From the NCBI RefSeq assembly GCF_001949145.1, contig NW_019091472.1, forward strand, positions 491,014-537,674: a DNA stretch of 46,661 bases, in the 5' to 3' direction. The position numbers and the translations under genes are program-made. This DNA is from Acanthaster planci (taxonomy: Eukaryota > Echinodermata > Asteroidea > Valvatida > Acanthasteridae). Shown piece after piece: positions 12,757 through 25,300 of the stretch; position 1 is the first letter of the stretch, and the number at the start of each line of letters is the position of its first letter. The notes beneath the pieces are model-generated. The model made no database searches. It saw nothing but the letters and a program-made list of their open reading frames with translations, and was not told the DNA's origin.

Positions 12757-13261
12757 TCACAGGTCTAGGAAAGGGGCCTGTTAGTTTCAAATGGATCAAA
12801 ATCTCACTCTGCAACTCGTCACTGGTTACTGACACAGTGCCTCCAATGGATAACGAAAACCAGCATTAGGATCACTCACTGAGATCTAGAGCCATGTGAA
12901 GCAAATAGGCCTCAGAAAAATGTATTGCAGGCATAATAGGCCAACTTAATCAGAGAACACATTCTGCTAGATAAGACCAAAAGTGGTTCTAAAATGATCT
13001 AAATCCTTCATCTCAAATCATAAATACCTGTTATTCATCATTCAGAATCTTCTTTTTCTAATAAAATCCTTTTACCTTGGCTTTTACAAGAGGTCAAAGA
13101 TACCACTTCACAAAGAAATAACCAAAACTCTATCCAAAAACGAATTGAAAAGCACAGTTTGTAAAGTTAAATATTCTTTTACCACTTCTTTCCACATGAC
13201 ATTGTACTTGACCCGTAATTTGTTTCATTGAAATGATCAGTACAGAATGGTTTCAAGCATC

Positions 13262-16200
13262 TCACCTAAAAAATGAATACGGCAAGCCAAATTTTTCTAT
13301 GAATTCAGGCTCTGAAGGATCTGATGGTTGTGCATCTGTCTTACAACAGTCTGACTTAGATTTGGCTTGAAGCTTCTTTTTATGACTGTCAGCTTTCTCT
13401 GTCCGGCTTGACTTGTCCCCACTTGACCGTGTTTTCCTATCTTTACTGTCATCAAATTCATATACATCATCAGTGCAGCAAATATCATTATCAAAGGATA
13501 CACAAAGAGACCATGTCTTGGCAGGTCGATGGGACAACGTGTGACCACCTGAAGACTGACCCAAACTTGGCCGTCTTAGCCTGTCACTGCGCCTTGTTTT
13601 ACTCCCAGGATGAAGGATGTGTGAAGAGAAGTTTGGTTTTGAGCTAGTGCAAAAGACAGGGGACACTTTGTTGAGCTCATTGGTTGGGATGTAGGTGATC
13701 TGATGTGGTGATTCTGCTGGCTGGTTAGAAAGGGAGTGAATAGGGTGTGCTGAACTTTGTTTGAGAGGTGATGAAGGAAGTGGAGGGGAGGGATCCCTCT
13801 TCCTTGGGGAGCCCGGTGGATTCAAGAGAAAATGGAAGACTTTTCCTGGCACAGAAGATGTAGAATGTCTCCTCCTGGGAAAGAGGGATTTCCTTGGGGA
13901 TCCACATTGGGGTAGATCTGTTAGTAATGGTGGGGCCTTCAATCTGTACGGAGACAGACAATTAGTCTTCCTGGGGGTTGTCTTGGCAAATTTTTTAATG
14001 GGAGAAACTACAACATTTGACTGGCGAGGACTTGAAAATTTGGGGAAATCAATTTCTTCTTCAGTGACATCGTGTACATAATGTTCCAGGATCAGTTCCC
14101 TTTCCTCCTTTGGTGTTTCGGGTGAAAACACAAGTTTGTACTTGTGATTAGTCTTCTTTGACCTTTTGGGAGTGCTACACGCAAGCATCTGAGACCTCAT
14201 TGGTGAAGGTGGTAAACCTGAATTTGACGAAGCAGCTCTAAGGTGATCACTAACAGAATTGGGTGACGGAGGTCTGCTGGTCTGATTTAACAACCTTGCC
14301 TTCTGCCTCTTAGACCTTCCTACATGAACATCACTTGAACCATAGTTTAGTGCCCGTCTCGGACGGAGAACTTTGGAATCTGCTGACAATGCTCTGTTCT
14401 CGGCATCCTTTGGCCTGGACTTATCGTTTGAAGTTACTGATCTAATCATGATTGGTGTTGATTTTGGAGACAGCTCCAATTGTTCTGTCATGTCTGGTTG
14501 TTCTCCCCCATCCAGCGAGACAAGTTTGCCAGCACTCTGCAATATCTGTTGGAAGCTGTTCTCCTTTATATTCTCCTTTTCTGACAGGCACACTTGTGAC
14601 AAAACTGATTCTCTTTTCTTGAGCTGCACAGCCTCATCGAGTCTGACTGACATGAATCCACCTACTTTAGCTTCCCAATCCGAACCATCAGATGGAAAGT
14701 TTGCAAGATTTCTAAGAGCCATTCCAACCACAACCTCCTGCATTTCACTGCCTGATGAGTCATTGACAGAATCATCATCTTCTGGTAAGTTCAGCTCTGA
14801 GGAAGGTATACAACAAACATTGAGGGCTGCTTCCTGAAGTTTACTGGTGTAGTACATTGATGAAGCACTCAGCTGCTGCAGACGTTGTTCTGTTTCAGTA
14901 ATATCATCACTTGCAAAACCTAGGAAGCTTGACTCTACCACATTCGGATCACTGTTAAAAATGGACTCTAAGTTTGGATGCTGTAATGAAGGATCACCAC
15001 TAATTTGGGCAGATGGCTGTGGTCTGTCTCCTTTCACAGGATCCTGATCAGTCCTCAACTCAAAAGGCCCCTTCCCAGAGGCAGGGTTTTTCTCCAAAAG
15101 AACTTTCGCTCCAATGGCTTTGCAGTTCTCTTCCTTTTGGTGTTTTAGCCTTTTGCTTTTCCCATTGTCTTCATCACTTGATTTTTGCTTCCTTTTCAAG
15201 GATCTTGATGCAAAACTGCTTTCATGATGGGTTCCTCTCTGTTGCTGTGTCTTAGGAGAGCTTGTTAATGGACTTCTTTCAGCTTTCTCTGTACCAGTGT
15301 TTTGTCTGTCCTGAGAACCTGTAGTGGTTTTCTGATTTTGAATAGGAAGAGAATGTTTTATACTAATGGCCGTTTGTTCACAAGACTTGCTGGGTTTATC
15401 AGGAGCTTCTGGTAAATGCTCCAAGGCTTTTCTCTTCAGAAGTCGCTTCCTTGCAGTAAGTGACAAACGGAGAGACCGTTCTTTTTTTCCTGCACCCTTA
15501 GGTGTGTTCTGTAATTCTTCGACACTCCCTGCTACTCTACTGTGTTTAACCGGCACCACTGGAGATTCTCGTTCAGCTGGTCTCTCTTCAGCTGGAGTAG
15601 TTACACGCCTTTGTGACTGCCTCCTCCTTGCAGACAGTGACAGCCTTGAAGACTGCCTCCTTGCAGCTCTTGCAGGCTCTGGGGAAGTTGACAAGCCTGG
15701 TTCTCCTCTGTCTAAGGTTTCATCCACAGACTGACACGATAACTGACTGACCTTGCATTGCTTTGGTGAAGTTACCTGTGGATTTCTCCCATGTGGTGAA
15801 GATGAAGTCATCTGACTTTGTCCCCTCTGTCTGCTGGAGCGTGTCAAGGGGGAATTCTGACAATCCTTAGAGCTTCCTGCGTGTAATTTCTTTCTTAACC
15901 TTTGGTCACTGTTTGCCATGTCATAGCCAGTGTCACTTTGTTGATTATCTTGGCTACTATGCCTATTAAGCAATGTGGTAGCCGGAATAGGTGTTATCCT
16001 ATCACGACATGTATCATCAATTTCAGCAGTGCCACTTACAGCCACATGAGCTTGCAACCTTTTCTGTGGAGACACCATACAAGAGGCAGGCTGATCTCTA
16101 CTGAGGGTGAGTTCAAGATGTGCAGTAGACATGGTAACCCTCACTGGCTTTCCCTGAGTGTTTCCAGAGCTTGAAGGTTTTGCTACTGATGTCAATAGAA

Positions 16201-16322
16201 GCGTATCATGTGTTCGTCCTGTTTGTTCACTGAGTCTGCTCACTTGTGCTAGACACTGTTCCGTCTTATCAGCATCACTCGGTGATGAAATCAGCCTAAC
16301 CTCATCATTGATTTCCATACTC
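13262..16322 (-). CDS. DBF4: DBF4 coding exon 13, long disordered C-terminal tail (residues 376-1395)
   Basis: One 3.06-kb exon is open from the acceptor at 16322 to TGA at 13262. The tail is rich in Ser, Pro, Lys and Arg with no recognisable fold. A near-duplicated motif, RLSLSARR (602-609) and RLSLTARKR (661-669), lies in the first half. FLGFASDD is at 842-849. About 14 SP/TP sites cluster in residues 1061-1249, several fitting the CDK form S/T-P-x-K/R. GKVFHF at 1202-1207 fits a PP1-docking RVxF pattern. Acidic residues (CTDDVYEFDD) and a Lys-rich stretch precede the C-terminus. The stop directly overlaps a donor-like AG/GTGAGA, so the true gene could splice onward and end a few residues differently. 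Confidence 0.93.
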
Positions 16323-19300
16323 CTGTAAAAAAAAAGGCAAATTGTAAAATAATCAGTTGCTGATACAACCATTAAAAATCATTACAATGACTTGGTTTAT
16401 GACTACAGCAAATCAGAAACAAAAGGTAAATATCTACTCTTTAATTTGTATATTGGAAACAATAAATATAACCCCTTCACGGGATTCTTGACCGTGACTG
16501 CTGGGCTGCAGTTTACCCAGTATGCAAAGCTCTGTCCAGCAGCAGGCCCCATTGAACCAGCAGCCGCATGATGAATAGACTGTATGTGTGGTATGCACTA
16601 ATCCTCACACAAAGCCACGGCTGTGGATGATTCCCAGGATGAAGGGGTTAATGAGGCATATATTCACCCTGATCAGAAATTTAAGTAACCCTTAAACTTT
16701 TTAACATTCAAAAGAAAACTGATCCACTTCCTCACCGAACCTTTTACAGCTTGTATACAGGCCGATCACTAACTGTACAGTCATGAACACAGGAATGAAA
16801 CTTCTCCAGTTATCATTGCCATCCTGTAAGGGCGTCCTAATACACATTTTTGAAATCCCTTGACACAAAGAATTATGCAAACTAAGTCTAGATATTCGTA
16901 TCAGTTCTTACCGAATTCCTTCTATTCTCTGCCATTCATGATGTTGTATAACATCATTTAGAAACTGCTCAATGTTAGGTCCCTCATCAATCATGGTGTC
17001 CAGGTTTACATAATGATTGTTCTCATGAACGAAACTCCTGTGTTGCTCCCCAGCAAGATGCTGAAGTAGGAAAGTTAACAACAGATATGTTACAATAAAC
17101 CCCTCACACTAAACGACTCTTTTCTCTAAACTACGCATATTTCCACCATTCATCTTTTCATCTTATAAGATAAGAATGTCTTGATGTAGCTGAGGTGACA
17201 CTGCAAGATGAATGAACTGTTCTTAACAGGTTCTTGAACAGCACCAAGTAGGCAGTGGTTATTGAAATTACATCAGTGACAGTAAAATCCTGTACTTTAT
17301 GACGTTCCAATCTGGGCCCAAGAACAAGACTTGAAGGTTTGCGACAATGACCAAGGATTAAACTGAGACTTGAGTCGAAGGCTGCCCTAAAGACTCCCAA
17401 AATACATAAATGCAAAAGTCTACGAATGGAAACAACCAGTGGCTTCCAGAAATTTTCAAAGCTGCCATGGATGAAATTATGAATGACTTTCACGTATCAC
17501 AGAAAATCTCAAATTTTTCTCAATACCTAACAAAATTCCATTAACCCAGTTAATAATGGCCATAATAATATACCATGCTGCCCAGGCAATTTCTAAAATT
17601 CAGTTTCTTTCCAAGCAAACAATGATGCATGGCTGAGGGTGACAACACTGAAACGTGTTTTCTTGAGAACAGGACCCAATAAGCCATTTGCGAGTTAAAC
17701 TTGAATAACATCTGGTGCACTGAGTTATCTGACTGCACATAAACATAACCATTTGAATTCTCCAGACTTAAGACCCTGTTGCTATAGCTCGTGATTTAGG
17801 GCAAGCTTTTGCATAGCGACCATCATCTCTGGAATGGACTGGTTTCTTTGTTCCCGTCTTATCCATTGAGAACAAGGTATTCTAGCAAGGTGTCTCCAAT
17901 GTAATTAAGCAAAAGTTTGCCCTGAATCATGAGGTATAGCAACAGTGGTTTTAGTAATTATAATTCTTGTTGTTATGTTCAAGTGAATATAAAGAACTCA
18001 GTGTACCAGATTTGGGTCAAGGTTAACCCCAAAAGGCTTATTCTATGGCGCTGCTTACCGCAAGCGAAAAATCAGAGCTTACCGCGGCAGAAAATTCCGT
18101 GCTTACAGGAAATGTATTTCACAGGTTAGTGAGGAATTTTGGATTGTGCCCATGCGTACATCCCGTCCCTGAGGATTCTGTGCTTGAAGGATTTAGTGCA
18201 GAATTTTTCTGCTCACGCGGTTAGTGCAGAATGGAGATTGTAAGCGCAGAATTCTGCGGTAAGCAGCACCATGAAATTGGGCCTTGGTCACAGATAGTGT
18301 TGCTGCATGCAGCGGTGTGAGTAAAAAAAGTCCGACTCAAAGCGGAGCTTCCTCAAGACTCAAGTGAGCGAGATAATGATAAGGTGCTTTGAGATTTGGG
18401 TGATACAGTGCTATAAAAGCACCAATTATTATACATCACTATTAACATCTTTACTGTTTGAACAAATGTTAAGAGTTCCACCTTTTAGATATACACAGAG
18501 GAGGGTTTGTTTGTTACAATCAAATAATTGGAATTATATTAACAAATGTATACTGCAATAATTAAATAGATTTGATGGATGCAACATCACACTTTTCATA
18601 TTTAACTCTGTGTACTGTTAAGACTTGAAGGTTCTCACGGTGAAAGAAACTAGAAGAATACAATGATGTATGTACCATGTATCAATATCTTTCTTGAGTA
18701 TGTGTGGTTCTGAGAAGTACTCTGTCCGTCTTCAGAGCAGTCTCCTCAAGACGGACAGAGTACACTGTTTGTCGATTTATTCCCCGGTTCTTCTCAGAAC
18801 CATGCACACTCAAGAAAGAGATTGATACATGGAGCAACCACAATCATTTCACTCTTCTGTGTACTGTGTAAATTTCAAGGAAATACCAACACTCTACCTA
18901 CTGTAAATGTGGTAGTTCCCCCATTTAGTTACCTTTTCTAAATCCAAATACTTGGTGCGACAGCACTCACAGTAACCCTTCCTGTTGTCCTTGACACCTA
19001 CATCTTGCTGTCTGCCTGGAGTATGAACCGGCTGGATGTGCTTCCTGATATCAAATCTACTTAAAAATGACCACACAACATTTCACAGATGGGAGCAACA
19101 GTAGAACTAGCAAACAGGTTGTCGTCCTAAAACTGTGCAACACCAAACATTTGATTTAAAGAGGCCAACTTTCAACTTCATTGGTGACACCTTACACAAA
19201 ATACCCTGCACTTCATAATGCAATCTTCACTGTAAGCTTTGTTTGTAAAAGCCTTGAATCATTTCTTTCATGCGAGTCCTGTATGTACTTGGAATGTCTA

Positions 19301-22300
19301 CTTGTTTGGCACGTCTTTTTCCACATTATACTGCAAATTTGCCTTGGAGAGGCAATATCTTAGGAGCACACTACTTTAACATCACCCTTCTAGTAAACCA
19401 GCCTTGCAATAACTCTGAAAGTTCAATGTCTGACCTTGACAGGTGGCACACCCACGAGCTATAATTTAAATGTACATACATGTAGATGAGGTATTCAGGA
19501 ACACTGACTACTTTTACTGGAGGTAAAGCTAAGCGAGCTTCTTCAAGTGTACTGCAGAGTATTTTTGTAGCTATCAATAATTCTATATGACCTGACTTAA
19601 TATGAGAGGAACAGAATGAATGGTATGATGCACTTACCTGGGAGTACCCACTCGACCCTTCTCTCTCCTCGTCTGATCAGCTCTTGCTTGGGTTCCCGGT
19701 CCATGTGCATTCATGGTTCCCTTGTTTGTTTTGTCCTTATGGACTACTTCATCAAATGGACAGCTGCCAGCATGCCCATCAAAGGTCACCCTGGGCCAGG
19801 ATGTCATCTCTTTGGTGGATGGCCGATAGTGACTACAAAATACAAAAGTATATTAAAGCAAGAATTCCCTTAACACTTTTATCTTTTGACCAACCGAAGA
19901 CTATTAGCACACTAATGTTAGTAAAAGTTCAGGAACAAAGGGTTCTTTGAAACTGAATGTGTGGCCTAGTGGGTGTAGCTTATAACTGCCAATAACACGG
20001 TCAGGGGTTTGAATTCTGCTACTGGTTGCATATATGTTGTGACCTTGGGCAAGTAACTGACCCCTACTCACTTCCCTCGACCCAGGAGTATAAATGGTAA
20101 AAAGGCAGCATCAGGCTGTACATACAGTACAGTGCAATTGAGAGTTAATCCTGGGAAAATGACGAAAAAAAGGGGCAGGAATTCACATTTGCAGGCAAAT
20201 TTGACTGCTAATTTTCCCCTCAGTGAATCTGGCGCAAAAATGTGCAGCAACTGTGCGAAAAATGTGTGGAAACAGCACGGTGCACAAATTTTGCGAACGC
20301 TGTGTGAAAAATTGGTGTGCGAAAATAATGTAAAACCTGTGTGAAAATAATGCAAAAACGACGTGAAAAAGGTGTGGAAATGTCAGCGTGAAAGCCTGCT
20401 CGTTTAGGCTGGATAGATATTGGACGACGTTGACATCAGCCGCATGGAGCAAACACACTCTCAACGGATGTGAATTGTGGTTGTGTACTAGGCCTGTGAG
20501 TGGGGACCAATTTTTGCATGAAATCTCATCAAAAGTTCCACAAAAAAACATGAAGTTTTCTGGAAGTTTTGATCTGCTAAAACCGGACTTTTTCAAGTGG
20601 AAGTTTTGAGGCTTTCTGGTACATCTACAAGAAACTAGGTTTTATTTTTTAAAAGAATGGGTCGGAAACACCTTAGAAAGTTTGAGCTTTCGATCATGAA
20701 CATCGTGACCACCGAGCAGTGAAGTGCACTGTGATTTTCTGAATGGTGGTGGCTGGGCATGCATGCACGGCAGCCAGTCAACATGGCATCCGCACATGGT
20801 AGCCTCACACGTGCCACCACACAAAGGTGGATACGGACTGCCTTCTGAGATTTGGTCTATGATGTCATAATTTATGATTATCACTGTTTTATTACTGCTT
20901 TTCCAAGAGAAACAACAAGTATTATGATATTTGGTGACTCTTCTCTCAATTCTAACTAAAATAATTCTACATTCAAACACAAATAAAGCGTGGTTGGAAG
21001 ATTTTTTTGCAACCGGTCAGCTACATGTACTTGTGAACTTCATACTTTGAATCTGAAATTGATTTTGTGGGGCTGGGGTTACTTGCCTTCATGTAAGCCC
21101 TATCTTTGCACTGTTTTTCCTTTCATTTCAAAATTTGAGAAATAACATGTATAGACATTATTTTTATGTTGAAAGCAATATGGCTTTACATTCAGTCTTT
21201 CACAATTTTTCTCACAATCTGGCAGCAGCGAGCACCGGTTTAAATGCCATCCAAAACAATAACGTGCCTTTGATACAGTTGATCTATGTCAGTTTATTCC
21301 AAACTTCTTGGACAAGCGATCTCTTAGATCATCTGCTGAGATTTCTGTTTCCCGCAATCTAAGAATCAAGATAATAGAGCTGTTCATGGTTCACAGCTCG
21401 TTTCTGACCACCACCGCATTCAGCTTTGATCATGCCATTTTCTATGTGTCTCGATCAGCACTGACAAATGGATTGCCTTGAAATTTTTATGCTGTCTTCC
21501 TCTATCAGTCTCCTTTGAATTTCAGCAACTGAAAGATGGTATCTCCATTTTAGATTGACGATTCTCTGCTTGCCATACAATGAGATATGCATTTCAGGAG
21601 AGGTTGGGGATGTAACGCATTTGTGACAACACTTCTCAATTGGGTAAAAGGTGTTAACATTTTCCCATTTTTGAAAAATGTGTGCATTTTTTCCCTAAAC
21701 TTGTGAAAAGTTTTCACACTTGTGAAAAACAAGTGTAAAAATTTTTCCCACCTGTGAAAAAAAAGGTGTGAACATTTTTCCCACTAAAGGGGAAAATGTT
21801 TCACAATTTGTGAAATGAATAATCATTTTCTCAGATGGGAAAAGTGTGATAAATGTTCCCACTTTTTGAGGTTAATTTTCTATTGCACTGTACTGTTCTC
21901 CCCATGGAGCCGAGTTGGTTAAATGCTGGTCTGCTAGCCAAATTCAAGTAAAAACTATGGCGGTCTGATGAAAGACCATGTCTGGGTAGACCAGCAGTCT
22001 AGTAAAACAATATTCTGAAATAGGCGGCAAAATGGTTGATAGTGATGCGTGCCCTCTAGCTGCTGCTGGTTTTTGAACCAAATAAAATAGGACCGTTTGC
22101 AACCCAGACTAGTTCAGTCCCTGACACCAGCCTAGCAGAAGTAATGCTGAAGTCCATGAATGCAGCGATAGTAAATTGTCCGAAACTTCTGTTCTGCAAA
22201 GCCCATGCGATTGCAGTTAACTGTCGGCCGTTTACTGACTACCGCATGTGGACCTGGCAAGGTTTAAGGGCTTGATGTTGGTTCTGCGTACAAGATCTAA

Positions 22301-25300
22301 ATCAGCACGTGCTTTCATGCATTGCATCGCAGAGGTATATGTAAGTTCATGAATATGCATCCCACAAGTATGACATGCCGTGTGTGAATGGTGTGTGCGT
22401 ATGCATTACACGTGCTATGAATATGCAATACTGGTTTTCTGATTGCTCATTGGTAGTTGTGATGCCAGCAATGTTGCGGTTGTGATCTCGTGTTTGGTTC
22501 GCACGCTATGGGTACCGGACACAGTCAAGAACATGTACAATACATGTTCATTGTATGTACATTTTGGCGGGCGTACATATGTGCATGTACATGTACATAA
22601 TGCAAAGAACGTACATGTACTGTACATGTAATATGGAATTTTTTTCTGTCTCTTGGATTGTGAATAAAACAAACGATTTTCAGCAGGTAACCACTTTGTC
22701 TGTGTATTTAACTTGCTTGAGTAGAGTTATAATCATGAATATTCTGGAAATTCATAACTCCCATGGCCATTTATGATTACTCATCAGCAATTAAACAACA
22801 GTCAGCACCGAGTGCACACTGTTATGCATGATGTGGGAGCAGAAAACACTAGTGCTAAAAAAGAAATGTTGAAATTTGGGGGAAGACGCGGACTTGTGAA
22901 AATGCTGGTGGACTAATAAAAAGCCATCACTGCTGGTCCGGCTGCCACGTGAGAAAAAAAACTAAAGGCAAACCCTGCTGCTAGTCAAACTTCATTAACC
23001 ACTTCGGGCCGGGGCATTTTTCAATGTTGAGGTTGCTGGGCCGGCATGACTATCATTTTTTCCGTTTTCAAAATCCTTCAACAATTCATCATTCCATTTA
23101 ACAGTCGTTTATAGCCGCACGGATTNNNNNNNNNNNNNNNNNNNNNNNNNNNNNNNNNNNNNNNNNNNNNNNNNNNNNNNNNNNNNNNNNNNNNNNNNNN
23201 NNNNNNNNNNNNNNNNNNNNNNNNNNNNNNNNNNNNNNNNNNNNNNNNNNNNNNNNNNNNNNNNNNNNNNNNNNNNNNNNNNNNNNNNNNNNNNNNNNNN
23301 NNNNNNNNNNNNNNNNNCTGTGGTGGTGGAGAGCTTTTGTCCCCGGTGGTAATCCGCTTACTCTAAGTCCCTCAAACCCTGGTATACGGTTTCAAAATAA
23401 CGTTGGATTATCACCACTTTTGAGAGTTAAAAATGCCGGTCATGCCCAGCAGCCTGGTCTTTTGTTCGGAGTAAGGTCTTTCGTTACAGGGCCCTGTTTC
23501 CTTTGTCCGAGTTCGGAGACCCCGGCCACACATATAAACCATACGGCTCCGATTTCGGAGTCCCCGGCTGGTAGTGGTTAATGAGATCACTGTTACCACA
23601 TTCTGCTTGTAACAAGGACATTTTCAGGTCCAAATCCTGTTGTTCATTGTTTTCAGTCCTGATCATACAAGGTTCCTGTTATAACAAGGTAATCTGCAAA
23701 GTCGAAGGACCTCTTATTAATGAGGTTTGACTGCATTAGGTTGCCTCATGTGATTGCTTATAGGGCTTTTTTAGGCACTTGAAAATGACGTGAGAAAACT
23801 TGAGCCCATTTATTGCCATAGCAAAGTGTACTGTCTCCATGCTGAAGAACTTCCTCACTGGTGACAAACAAGACAGCCTAGGGGCAAGTTCAGGTGTCAA
23901 CTATAGTTCAACAATAGTCAATCGCTTTTTAACAATGCACATACCCAATTCTGCTACACTCAAAACGACCCTAGTCAATCAATTTTCTAAATCTCATTGT
24001 TCTCCCATTTCACCATTGGCTGCGATTCTTGCAGCGTACATGGTCACTGAAATCTTGTAGTTATTTTCAGATGAATGGTTCCCTGGGTAATGATAAATGA
24101 AACTGACTATTGATAACCAGTGGTGCAACCATATCCCTGGGCCTGGTCCCAAAATTGTCGACTAGATAGTTCAAACCAGCCATCGTCCCGGTGGTGTCAG
24201 TCAAACTACAGTTCTCTATAGTCGTTGCCTGAATTTGCCCTAGGTTGACATCTAAAAGCCACAGCTGGTATGCTTTCCATGCTTAACTAGGATGTGTAAT
24301 TATTATGTCGGCTCCATAGGATGTCACTGTCAAATAAAAGAGAGTCTGTCTCATGCATGCACAGTGTCCATATAATTCTTATGGCATTACAAGTATGACC
24401 TAACTATTTACCCTGAAGCATCCTCGACCTTCAGAGATGGTTTAGATAACTTCCTCTCTGTAAATAAAAAAAATGACAGTTAAATTGCAGTTTAGGAAGT
24501 TGTTAGAAGTACACTAACGTGAAATAGCTCATGTTCCTGAAACACTCAAACGTGTAAGACCCTTCCTCCTGGATGTGCTATGTACATTCAGAGAGCATTC
24601 TCTTGGAACTTTTTAATAACAATTTTTAAGGTACATATATAAGAAGTCACACCCCCTTTTCAAAGTATCACAAGCACAGTTGACCCAATCAATTTTTAGG
24701 CAAACCACTGAGTTTCAAGACTGACAATGAGTCTCCAACACAAAGCATTTTTTTTTTCAGTATCACAAAAATAACACTAAAACATACCTTTGGACGTGTG
24801 CACTTTATCTTTCACCATTTGAGACTGTGTCTAAGAACAATCAATGGAAAATCAGAAAGGGTAAACCAACAAAACTACAAAGCAAAATACATGTATTTCT
24901 TTTCACAAAGGTAACACCTACTGATGGCTTCATTTTGCAGTAATACATGCCATAATGGATCATTAGGCACAAATGATAACACAATAGCAATAGCGCTACA
25001 TTTCAAGTCAAGCAAAGTTCTCTAAAGGTGGAAACCCACACTACATTCTTTGAAATCAACCGAACAACTGTGATCTTCAAAGAAAATGGAAGGTGTAAAA
25101 ACAGACTGTTGGAATTTACTACACGGTATGGAAGGGCGTGAAATAACTTTCATTTGGTATATTACGGACCTGGTTTCATCAGATTCTGTGAATGTTTCAT
25201 TCTGTCCATTTGTTGTGAAATTGAAAGTTTTTAAAATTCACTGACACAAATCAATAAAAAAAATTTGCCTGGCCATAAATGTATATGAACATCTTTTTGT

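Larger units (their letters stand above)
20101..24411. other. DBF4 intron 9 (large part)
   Basis: Intron sequence between exons 10 and 9 holding the SINE, GTGAAAA cluster, TACATGTA cluster at 22.54-22.63 kb, TTAA element and assembly gap. No additional exon seen. Confidence 0.6.

Noticed and set aside
13725-15734. Several 75-155-codon plus-strand frames in 13.4-16.2 kb
   Set aside because: Shadows of DBF4 exon 13 read on the opposite strand.
16137-16372. Extending the DBF4 exon 13 frame upstream to an ATG at 16372
   Set aside because: The frame crosses the acceptor at 16323; exon 12 joins in phase through CGG, so those first 16 codons are intron.
13262-16372. Initial idea that the long Ser/Pro-rich frame is Treslin/TICRR
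   Set aside because: Upstream exons joined in phase encode the DBF4 zinc finger, motif M and motif N, which settles the identity.
21900-22010. Second tRNA-like SINE head (GAGCCGAGTTGGTTAAATGC)
   Set aside because: An A-box-like stretch is present but I find no credible B box or SINE tail.
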